The translations under genes were made by a program, and so were the position numbers. This document shows positions 55,302 through 62,595 of a DNA stretch of 64,000 nt, in pieces. Each line of letters begins with the position of its first letter. Positions within the stretch are counted from its first letter, which is position 1. The DNA comes from an uncultured Spirochaetaceae bacterium (GTDB lineage: Bacteria > Spirochaetota > Spirochaetia > Treponematales > Treponemataceae), in NCBI GenBank assembly GCA_902785455.1, contig CACZYY010000005.1:46674-110673 (forward strand). Direction: 5' to 3'. The notes under the pieces were generated by a model, which saw only the letters and a list, made by a program, of their open reading frames with translations, ran no database searches and was not told where the DNA came from.

Positions 55302-56223
55302 TTTTTTTCTCCTCTGTTATTCCAAACATTTTTTCACATTCACGACGACCTTTTTCAAGTGCATCTTCCACAATTTCTTCCGGTGATTTTTCTACAATTT
55401 CCGTAATCTTTAATCCAAAATTTTCGTCTATGCTCATGACTTCTGCATAAGCGGCGATTTTTCCGTCTTTTACAATCGGGAGCGGACTTGTAACCATGGT
55501 GTTGAGCGGAATAATGTCATCTTTTTTGAGTTTTGTTTTATCGTTCCAGTTAAAGCCGCCGAGAACTGCAACTGCATTACACACACCTTTCCATTCCACA
55601 ATCTTTTGTTCCGGGCAAAGAAAATCCGCGATTTTTACGACTTCATCTCTATCAAGGAAAATCGAGATTTCCACTTCGTCTTCCGTTTTTCTGCTCAAAT
55701 TGTCATCGTAGTAATAATTGACTACATTCAGGCCCATCTGACACGAATCAACAAAAAGGCTTTCTGCTGTTTTTTTCGCATTATGATTTTTATCATCGGG
55801 AATCTGGTAAAAATGAGAAAAATCAAGAGGATAATACGGCAATGTTTCTGTTGCAATTTCAAATTCCTCTTTGAACCGTTGAAGAACCTGCTTAAGCACA
55901 TTGACCGGTGGATTATCCTTTGTGTATCGGGACTTCTTGGAAAGAGAAGCCATACAGATTTTTCCGTTGAGACGGAATCTGAAAAGAAAAGCGTTTTCTG
56001 TGCAAGATTTGATGTATTCATCAATGTTCAGTAATTCGAGAGAATATGCCGAGCCTGAGTTGCAGAACAGTTTTTGAATCAGATTTTGCTGGCGTTTAGC
56101 AAGAAAATCTGGTCGTCTAAAATCGTAAGTGCGGATTTTAGGCTCCTGCGGTGAATTTGCATCTTCTGAAAGTGCATTCAACAGAGTACAGATTTCTTTA
56201 TTTGATAAGACTTCTCTTCCCAT
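55294..56223 (-). CDS. FliM-like protein with SPOA domain (flagellar switch paralogue)
   Basis: The 309-residue protein begins like FliM: LSNKEICTLLNALSED corresponds to the CheY-binding LSQ.EIDALL motif, and RTYDFRRPDFLAKRQQNLI to the conserved RxYDFRRPD block. A divergent middle domain follows. The C-terminus has a SPOA (FliN/FliM C) domain: VAVLGGFNWNDKTKLKKDDI, IIPLN and KIAAYAEVMSIDENFGLKIT. It is not with other flagellar genes and is shorter and more divergent than a housekeeping FliM. It may be a modified switch component or an exaptation. Confidence 0.75.
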   Translation of the reverse strand: MGREVLSNKEICTLLNALSEDANSPQEPKIRTYDFRRPDFLAKRQQNLIQKLFCNSGSAYSLELLNIDEYIKSCTENAFLFRFRLNGKICMASLSKKSRYTKDNPPVNVLKQVLQRFKEEFEIATETLPYYPLDFSHFYQIPDDKNHNAKKTAESLFVDSCQMGLNVVNYYYDDNLSRKTEDEVEISIFLDRDEVVKIADFLCPEQKIVEWKGVCNAVAVLGGFNWNDKTKLKKDDIIPLNTMVTSPLPIVKDGKIAAYAEVMSIDENFGLKITEIVEKSPEEIVEDALEKGRRECEKMFGITEEKKND

Positions 56224-56289
56224 ATTTGCTCCTCAATGATTTCGCAACTGAAATCACAGTTTCCCAGCTATTTTACAAATGTCTCATTT

Positions 56290-56877
56290 TTACTTTGTAT
56301 TTGGTCCCCTTTTTCCGAACATTGGTTTTAAGATTTCAGAAAAAGTGTCTTCAATGAACTGTAATTGAGTTTTGCTTGCTTCTGTAAACTGAAATGCAGA
56401 AATCTTTACGGCAGGAAATTCTTTTTTCCACCATTTTGAAAGATATAGAGCGTAAGTGGAGCCTGACTGTTTTCCAAGGTTTACGCCTAAATGCTGGTAA
56501 AGGCGTTTAGCTAAGTCATCCTGCGTGCTTCCAACATAGAGTGTGCAGGAGGTTATTCCATTACTCTTTGGAAGATTCCATTGGAATTTATGCTCACTTT
56601 TTTCTTCTTTCCTTAATTCAAATGTAGTTTTTATTTCAGAAATACAATTTTCATTTTCCAGTGTAATAATATAAACGCAATTCTTTTTTCTAGAAAATGC
56701 CTCAATTTCTTTTAGGTCTGAACCAGAAATAAGCTGTTCCGAGGTGATTACGACAGGTTCAGCAGCAAACATTTCGCTAGTCATATTTGCAACAATCCCC
56801 TTTGTTTCTGTCTGCTCCTTTATCAAAGCGTCGGCAATTGATGAGTAATTTGTTTTGATTGTTTCTAATAAATCCAT
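56290..56877 (-). CDS. GIY-YIG nuclease-like protein
   Basis: The 195-residue protein has a C-terminal GIY-YIG-like domain: NCVYIITLEN for GIY, LYVGSTQDD for YIG, the arginine in AKRLYQHLG and the catalytic glutamate in FIEDTFSEILKPMFGKRG. The first 65 residues are helical and unrecognised. AAGGA precedes the ATG. It sits divergent to the histidine kinase gene, across cis-element copy B. A nuclease or DNA-binding role is inferred from the motif set. Confidence 0.75.
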   Translation of the reverse strand: MDLLETIKTNYSSIADALIKEQTETKGIVANMTSEMFAAEPVVITSEQLISGSDLKEIEAFSRKKNCVYIITLENENCISEIKTTFELRKEEKSEHKFQWNLPKSNGITSCTLYVGSTQDDLAKRLYQHLGVNLGKQSGSTYALYLSKWWKKEFPAVKISAFQFTEASKTQLQFIEDTFSEILKPMFGKRGPNTK

Positions 56878-56916
56878 AATTCTAATTCCTTCTTGTATAA
56901 GTTTATTCTTTCAATG

Positions 56917-56995
56917 TAATTTTACCCCATGTTCCAAAATTCGCTTTGGTCGTTTTTCCCAAAAAAATCACTAAAATTTTGGGAATTTTCCCAAA
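56917..56995. promoter_or_regulatory. Duplicated regulatory block, copy B (GIY-YIG / kinase divergon)
   Basis: It shares TACCCCA..TTCCAAAA..GCTTTGGTC with copy A, and holds the dyad CCAAA-N6-TTTGG plus a perfect palindrome TTGGGAA-TT-TTCCCAA at 56979-56994. A further TTTTCCCAAAA half lies at about 56954-56964. The palindrome touches the expected -35 region of the kinase promoter. Confidence 0.65.
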
Positions 56996-57012
56996 CCAAA
57001 TCAGAGTCCATG

Positions 57013-57021
57013 TGATATACT
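57013..57021 (+). promoter_or_regulatory. Extended -10 promoter of the kinase operon (TGaTATACT)
   Basis: TGaTATACT ends eight bases before the ATG at 57030, giving a leader of about two bases at most. The expected -35 position overlaps the end of the palindrome in cis-element copy B. Confidence 0.55.
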
Positions 57022-57029
57022 TTTGTGAC

Positions 57030-58076
57030 ATGAAATCAAAGTTGCGCGGTTTGTTAAAAAAGGCGTTCAAAATCGAACTTATATTCATTTATCTCGCACT
57101 CTTCATCTTTTTCTGCACGGTGTATTTTAAGCGTGCGAGTAACGCAAAAATTCAGCAGCTTGATTCCGATATGCTTTTGCTTCAACTTGAACAAAAAGAT
57201 AATTCCAGCGAACTGATTTCAAAAAAACTCAAAACTGATTACGAAGCCTACACTTATTTTGACGAAACGCTGAAAACCGAGCTTGCCGCCATCATCCAGA
57301 ATCTTCAGACCGGCAGGCAGGACACGGACGCAATCATCAATTTTCAGAATCACATTCACGAAACCCAGACTCGCCTGAATTTCGGTTTTGACTCGCTTTT
57401 GTATAGCTCGCTCTTTCTTATCGCAATCGCTGCCTTTATCATTTTGGAAAAATTTTTTAAGAATTCGATGCAACTGGAGCAGCTTAAAACCATGCAGACC
57501 GAGCAGACGAATTTTAGCCGCGATCTTCATGACGGAGTTGCACAGAATCTTGCCGCGCTCAAAGTTTACCTAGAAAAAGAAGACATCCCGAAATCAAAAT
57601 TCTACGCAAAACAAGCACTCAACGAAATCCGCTATATGATAGGCTCTGGCAGCATCGATTTTTCGGAAGATTTGGAAAAAACTGTTCGCGAAATCTGTCA
57701 GGCTTTTGAAGTGAATTTTTCGATAAAAACTGCCGTTTATGTTGCAAGTCAGAAAATCCTTGAGCTTGATAAAAACACAAAATCGCACCTTGTCCGTATT
57801 TTGCAGGAAGCTTTGAGTAATATTTCCCGCCATTCAAACGCAACGAAGGTCGAAATCAAAATCATAGACGCGATGGATGAATTCCGCTTTATAATTAGCG
57901 ACAACGGAAAAGGCTTTGAGCAGTCGGAAGTTGACGAAAAGAACAAAAAAGATGTGATAAAACATTACGGTGTTCACAATATTAAAAAACGAGCCGAACT
58001 TATCGGTGGCACTGTAGATTTTATAAATGACGGAGGGCTTACCATTGCAATCACCATTAAAAATACTGTTCGTTGA
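57030..58076 (+). CDS. NarL-type sensor histidine kinase
   Basis: The 348-residue kinase has two membrane spans (about 15-33 and 123-142) flanking an 88-residue extracytoplasmic helical sensor. HisKA_3 follows (NFSRDLHDGVAQNLAALKVY, His 167), then HATPase (ILQEALSNISRHSNA, DNGKGFEQ, HYGVHNIKKRAELIGG). The architecture is like LiaS/DesK-group kinases. The start at 57030 is chosen over a longer frame that would run through the regulatory block. It overlaps the response regulator gene. Confidence 0.9.
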   Translation: MKSKLRGLLKKAFKIELIFIYLALFIFFCTVYFKRASNAKIQQLDSDMLLLQLEQKDNSSELISKKLKTDYEAYTYFDETLKTELAAIIQNLQTGRQDTDAIINFQNHIHETQTRLNFGFDSLLYSSLFLIAIAAFIILEKFFKNSMQLEQLKTMQTEQTNFSRDLHDGVAQNLAALKVYLEKEDIPKSKFYAKQALNEIRYMIGSGSIDFSEDLEKTVREICQAFEVNFSIKTAVYVASQKILELDKNTKSHLVRILQEALSNISRHSNATKVEIKIIDAMDEFRFIISDNGKGFEQSEVDEKNKKDVIKHYGVHNIKKRAELIGGTVDFINDGGLTIAITIKNTVR

Positions 58077-58722
58077 TGATCATCGTGGACTGCGTGACGG
58101 AATGATTTTTATGCTTCAGAGTAAAAATCCTGCATTTTCAATTTCTGGCGCAAATGACATTGACGAAGCAATATCGAAACTCAATGCAGACAGCGAAATT
58201 CGCATCGTGATTCTTGACCTGAGCCTTGACGGAGAAAATTCGCTTGATTCGATTCCGAAAATAAAAGAGTCTGCCCCGAACGCGTCAATTCTCGTCTATA
58301 CGATGCACAATGATGAAGTTCATGTGGAAAAGGCGCTTCTTTCTGGGATTCAGGGCTTTGTCACCAAGGAAGCCCCGATTGAAGAACTGGAAAAAGCAAT
58401 TGTTGCCATAAGCGATGGAAACACATATTTTAACAGTGTCGCAAGCAAAGTTCTGCAAACACTCCTGCCGCAAAACAGGGGAAAGCACTATGTTTACGAT
58501 GAAAAATCTTATCTTTTCGACAATTACAAGAGCCTTTCCAAAAAAGAACATGAAGTTTTTAATTATCTTATCAAAGGTAAAAGTATTTCCGATATTGCGA
58601 AAATACTGAAAAAGGCGGAAAAAACGATTTTGAATCAGCGTGCATCAATTTATAGCAAGCTCGACATCCACGACCGTTACGAATTGATGGAAACAGCGAA
58701 AATTTTAGGGTTGGTATTTTAA
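58045..58722 (+). CDS. NarL/LuxR-type response regulator
   Basis: The 225-residue regulator has a receiver domain (FVDDHRGLRDG, DLSLDGENSLD with the phospho-Asp, TKEAP) and a C-terminal LuxR-like helix-turn-helix (LSKKEHEVFNYLIKGKSISD, KTILNQRASIYSKLDIHDR). I place the start at TTG 58045 because GGAGGG lies seven bases before it; ATG 58027 lacks a site. Either start overlaps the kinase gene. It is the likely regulator of blocks A and B. Confidence 0.9.
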   Translation: MQSPLKILFVDDHRGLRDGMIFMLQSKNPAFSISGANDIDEAISKLNADSEIRIVILDLSLDGENSLDSIPKIKESAPNASILVYTMHNDEVHVEKALLSGIQGFVTKEAPIEELEKAIVAISDGNTYFNSVASKVLQTLLPQNRGKHYVYDEKSYLFDNYKSLSKKEHEVFNYLIKGKSISDIAKILKKAEKTILNQRASIYSKLDIHDRYELMETAKILGLVF

Positions 58723-59345
58723 TGAAACGATATTACTTCATCACCATCTTCACTGTTGCAAGCATTGCTATAAACTATTTCTGTTCTTACCTTGCTGGTC
58801 TCATTGCATTTCCCCTGTATCTTGATTCTATTATGACTATCGCTGTATCAGCATTGTGCGGACTTGTGCCGGGAATTGTGTGTGCCGTGGCAAGCAATTT
58901 TCTTCTATATTTATTTGCAAATACCGGGATTCTTTTTACAGTGTGCCATATTTCAACAGCTGTGGTCGCGAGTCTTGTATTCCGTGCAGAACATAAAAAA
59001 CATGTCCAAAATGCTTCCCCATTGCACGAGAATTCAGGCAATGCAAAACAAACGGATTTTTCCTATTCAACCGAAAGTTTTATGTGGATTGGCTTTATTG
59101 CCGCCATCACAAATTCTGTTCTGGGTGACACAATTTCATATTTCTTCTATTCCGCAAACACCACGATTCCGCAGGTAGACAACGCTGTGCAGGGCATCTA
59201 TGTTGTGACCAAAAATCTATCGTTTGCGGCGTACTTCGGTGGTACGGTTACAAATCTGATTGATAAAGTGTTCAGTGCGACGGTCAGTTTGTTTGTGTAT
59301 CGGGCGAGTCGAAAATTTATTCAGCTGAAAGGATTGTTTGCATAA
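58722..59345 (+). CDS. Six-span membrane protein, ECF S-component-like
   Basis: The 207-residue protein has about five to six membrane segments and an S-component-like phrase FPLYLDSIMTIAVSALCGLV followed by PGIVCAVASNF. Such folds bind small molecules in ECF importers or act as membrane sensor domains. The ATG overlaps the stop of the response regulator gene, so it belongs to the two-component operon and may be its ligand sensor. The last 29 bases overlap the convergent DUF4340 gene. Confidence 0.7.
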   Translation: MKRYYFITIFTVASIAINYFCSYLAGLIAFPLYLDSIMTIAVSALCGLVPGIVCAVASNFLLYLFANTGILFTVCHISTAVVASLVFRAEHKKHVQNASPLHENSGNAKQTDFSYSTESFMWIGFIAAITNSVLGDTISYFFYSANTTIPQVDNAVQGIYVVTKNLSFAAYFGGTVTNLIDKVFSATVSLFVYRASRKFIQLKGLFA

Positions 59346-60288
59346 TCTTTTCATAAGTCCAGGCAGAAATTTCATAGGCGGCTTTTTCTGAATAAAATGC
59401 AAACGTGTTTTCCTGAGAATCTACCGGGGACGGCTGTATTGATTTTCTGTAAAAATATGATTCGTCATCTCCATTTTGTATTTTGAAAAAATCTAGTTTT
59501 GCCAGTCTGCCGTTTCCATCCTGGACAGTAAGCGTTGAGATATAATTTTCTGAATTAATGGTAGTTTCTGACCAGATTTGTCCATGCCGGAGCGAAAGCA
59601 AGGTGTTTGATTTTGTGGAAAAAGAAGCGGATTTTTCGTCCAGTGTGGTCGCTTTTGGAGGCTGTCCTACCGAACTTTCGTTTATTTTTACCGTGATTTG
59701 AACTGGATTTTTGATTTCCGGAATAATTTTTCCTTCTGACCAATAGTTAGTTTCAGATGTGAGGTATTGCTGGAAGTCATTTTCACATTCATAAGTGATT
59801 TTAGAGGCTTCCGAACGGAAGTAAATACGATTTTTTAGAGAATCCGAATGTCCGAAGTGTACTTTTGTATACATTTTACTATTGTTTCCAGTAAAAGATA
59901 CTGCAATTCCTGAATTTTCAGAGACGGAAAATGATTCGTAATCTGAGCTTTTGTCTGAGACTTTGTAAAGTTTTCGGATTTTGGAGGAGTTTTTGATAAA
60001 GGACTCTATGATTGCAGAGTCTGCCTGAGAAATTATTTTTTCACCGGAAGGAAGGTCTTTTTCAAGGAGCCAGAAATCCCCCTGCTTTTTGAAAATAATG
60101 GAGCCGTCTTCTTGATACGGAACGTTGATTTCTATCTGTGAAATTTCAGATGAGTGCCTGGGATTGAGAATCGCGGAGTCAATTGCTTTGGGGGTGTTCT
60201 TTCCATTCTTTGAGAAAAAAAGAGAAAAAACGAAGAGAATCAATGAAAGGATAAGAAATTTAATAAGAATTTTGTCTAAGTTTTTCAT
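59317..60288 (-). CDS. DUF4340-type exported protein
   Basis: The 323-residue protein has one N-terminal membrane span (about 8-26) and a DUF4340-like body (ISQIEINVPYQEDGSIIFKK, FWLLEKDLPSGEKI, SFTGNNSKMYTKVHFG). DUF4340 genes commonly follow Gld-type ABC exporter genes, as here. No ribosome site is visible before the ATG, which is 13 bases after the 115-bp repeat. Confidence 0.8.
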   Translation of the reverse strand: MKNLDKILIKFLILSLILFVFSLFFSKNGKNTPKAIDSAILNPRHSSEISQIEINVPYQEDGSIIFKKQGDFWLLEKDLPSGEKIISQADSAIIESFIKNSSKIRKLYKVSDKSSDYESFSVSENSGIAVSFTGNNSKMYTKVHFGHSDSLKNRIYFRSEASKITYECENDFQQYLTSETNYWSEGKIIPEIKNPVQITVKINESSVGQPPKATTLDEKSASFSTKSNTLLSLRHGQIWSETTINSENYISTLTVQDGNGRLAKLDFFKIQNGDDESYFYRKSIQPSPVDSQENTFAFYSEKAAYEISAWTYEKIMQTILSAE

Positions 60289-60300
60289 AATGCTTAAAAT

Positions 60301-60415
60301 GCGTTAGGGATAGTAGCGGCGGCGCTAGCCGTTCACCGACATACATGGTTGGCGGGGAATGAAGCGTAAGCGGAACTGCGGATAGCCCGACCAAGCCTGA
60401 GGCTTGGGAACGCCC
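60301..60415. repeat. GGGCGTT...TAACGC element, copy 2
   Basis: Read on the minus strand it begins GGGCGTTCCC, has a small hairpin CCAAGCC-TCA-GGCTTGG, then TCGGGCTATCCGCAGTTCCG, CGGCTAGCGCCGCCGCTAC and ends TATCCCTAACGC. It starts two bases past the GldFG-like stop. The conserved blocks match copy 1 at 50.9 kb while the inner sequences differ. Confidence 0.8.
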
Positions 60416-60417
60416 TT

Positions 60418-62595
60418 CTATATTTTCCTCCTCTTTAGCTGAATGAAAACAAAAAACGCCAGAATCAGAAGCGGGAGAATGCCAAAATTCAGCGCGATTG
60501 TGCCTTTTCTTGCTGAATTGAACTGGGCCTCGTCCGTGATTTTATACAAAGCTGTGATCGGGGCGGATTTTTGCATGAGAGCGGAAAGTTCCTCTTCTCC
60601 CCGGAGATTCAAAAGCTCTTTGGTAAGATAGTCGTAGTTTCTGAAATCGCCCGTGTTTTCGCCTGAAATGAAGCCTGTCATGAGGCTTGAGACGAAAAAC
60701 TGGTCTGAGACGAGCGAAATATTTCCTTTTTTGGCGGCTACTACGAATTGCCCTGTCTGAGAGTCACTTTGGGCTGCTGTTTTGGGGAGCGTGAAAGGAT
60801 TTGTGAGAAATAAATCTTCGTTTGCATTCGGAGCGGGCTTTTGAAGCCAGGCGAGATTGGTCGTGAACAAAAGTGGCTCGGCATCGTTGTAAAGAGAGAG
60901 TGGACTTGCCCAGAAGACTGTCGCGCCCTGCTTCGCTTCTTTTTGATTCTGTATGGCAACCCATAGAGGGTAATTGACCGTGGTATATTCGGCTGTGCTT
61001 CCCTCGCCGCTTTGCATTGTGAGCGGATAGCATGAGATGTCCTTGACAAGTGCGTTTTCAAAGGCGAAACCTTTTCCGTTCAGGTAGGAAATAAGCAGGT
61101 CGTTCTGGGGCTTTGAGATTTTCCATTCGTCTTCGATTGTCGTGTGATACGGGCTTGCCGCAAAAAATGCCTTGCAGCCCTTTTCAATCGCGTTTTCTAT
61201 AAGAATCGTTTCTTCCTGAGAAAAATCTTTTGTGCCGAAAATGGCGATTTGGTCGCTAGCGGTCAAATTTTTGAGGACTTCGGTGGCCGTAAAGTCATTA
61301 AGGACTTCGACCGTAAAGCCCCGGTTTTCAAGCCAGGACGGAACATACATGTAAGATTCTTCAATCGTGCGCCCGTTACCGCATAAAAGGTAAAGTTTTC
61401 TTTCTTTTTGGGTGATAAATTGCTGAACTCGCTGGCTCAAATCGTATTCAAGAGTCTGGGTTGAGAGCACAAAGGGAATAATCGAGGACTTTTCGAGATA
61501 TTGCAGAAGGACAGCCGAATAGACCGTGACGAATTCAGTTTTTGTGCCGTTGTCATGCCTTATTTGCTGGCCCTGAATACCCAAGGCCTTGAGTTTTTCT
61601 TCGTCAGCCTTTTCGAGTGTGAGCGTGATATTTTTCTGGCTCGAAGCGTAATCCTGTAAGAATTCCAGTACATCTTCAGTCTGTGGGTAAAGATTTTTAA
61701 GCTCTGCGGAACGGAAATATGTGATACGAAGGTCACTTTCAAGAGAGGAAAGAAGATTTTTGCTTGCAGGCGAAACCGAAAACTGCTTTTGACTTGTCAA
61801 ATCGAAGCGGAAATAAAGATTTTTTGAAGATGCCGAAAGGAAAAGGAGAATCAGCGTGAAAAGCAGAATCGTGAGTCGGGAAGATTTTTTACCGAGCCGT
61901 TTGTATTCAAAATGTGTCGAAAGCAAAAGAAGCACGAACGAAGCGGCTATATAATAAAAAAAATTGCGGGAATCCAGAATTCCTTTTGAGAAGGAATCAA
62001 AATGCCAGGCAAAAGAAAAAGCCTTGCAGAAAAATGCGAGAAGCGAGCCAGTCTTCACATAAAGAGGCAGAAGATGAAGAAAATTGACGAGCGCAAGAAC
62101 GACTGCCGAAAAAATCAGCGGAAGTGCCGGTGAAGAATAAAAAATCGCAAAGAAAAATGCCGAAAGGGTGCTGGCTGAAAATCCGTAGAGGAAAAGGCCC
62201 AGAAATCCTGCAAGGCACTGACCAGGCTCAACAGAGCCGAAACTCGAAACAGAAAGCGGAATCGAAATCAGAAGAAGAAGCGGAAGAGAAAAAGCCGTAA
62301 AACTGGCCGTGGCGAGCGCGAAAAATCTTTGGAAAGGCTTGACGGGAATTGAATCGTCGAGAAAAAGACTGCGAAGCCTGAATGTGAGAAGTGGAATCGT
62401 GAGGATTGAAATGAGGGGAACAGAATTGAAAAATGGGCGCAAGTCTGTGGAGCCTAGCCCTGCCACGAAAAATTTTGAGCCGAAGAAGAATCTGAAAGCA
62501 CAGAAAAGAATCGTGAGTAAGGTCGAGACATAAAAAAGCGGGTCAATCAGGTATGAAAAAAGCGCGGATTTGTAAAGAGGAAGGAATTTTTTCAT
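60418..62595 (-). CDS. GldF/GldG-type ABC exporter permease fusion
   Basis: The 725-residue protein joins two parts. Residues 1-265 are an ABC-2-type permease with about six spans (GldF-like, with the loop LRSLFLDDSIPVKPFQRFF). Residues from about 265 are a GldG-like extracytoplasmic domain (RFDLTSQKQFSVSPASKNLL is typical) ending in a C-terminal span. In Bacteroidetes these proteins support gliding and secretion; in spirochaetes the substrate is unknown. The start overlaps the ATPase gene by four bases. Confidence 0.85.
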   Translation of the reverse strand: MKKFLPLYKSALFSYLIDPLFYVSTLLTILFCAFRFFFGSKFFVAGLGSTDLRPFFNSVPLISILTIPLLTFRLRSLFLDDSIPVKPFQRFFALATASFTAFSLPLLLLISIPLSVSSFGSVEPGQCLAGFLGLFLYGFSASTLSAFFFAIFYSSPALPLIFSAVVLALVNFLHLLPLYVKTGSLLAFFCKAFSFAWHFDSFSKGILDSRNFFYYIAASFVLLLLSTHFEYKRLGKKSSRLTILLFTLILLFLSASSKNLYFRFDLTSQKQFSVSPASKNLLSSLESDLRITYFRSAELKNLYPQTEDVLEFLQDYASSQKNITLTLEKADEEKLKALGIQGQQIRHDNGTKTEFVTVYSAVLLQYLEKSSIIPFVLSTQTLEYDLSQRVQQFITQKERKLYLLCGNGRTIEESYMYVPSWLENRGFTVEVLNDFTATEVLKNLTASDQIAIFGTKDFSQEETILIENAIEKGCKAFFAASPYHTTIEDEWKISKPQNDLLISYLNGKGFAFENALVKDISCYPLTMQSGEGSTAEYTTVNYPLWVAIQNQKEAKQGATVFWASPLSLYNDAEPLLFTTNLAWLQKPAPNANEDLFLTNPFTLPKTAAQSDSQTGQFVVAAKKGNISLVSDQFFVSSLMTGFISGENTGDFRNYDYLTKELLNLRGEEELSALMQKSAPITALYKITDEAQFNSARKGTIALNFGILPLLILAFFVFIQLKRRKI

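Noticed and set aside
50887..60415. The GGGCGTT...TAACGC elements as integron attC sites
   Set aside because: The ends resemble GGGCGTTA and TAACGC of attC sites, but the order is reversed: attC starts with the AAC side and ends with GTT. No integrase gene or cassette array is visible, so I call them a repeat family only.
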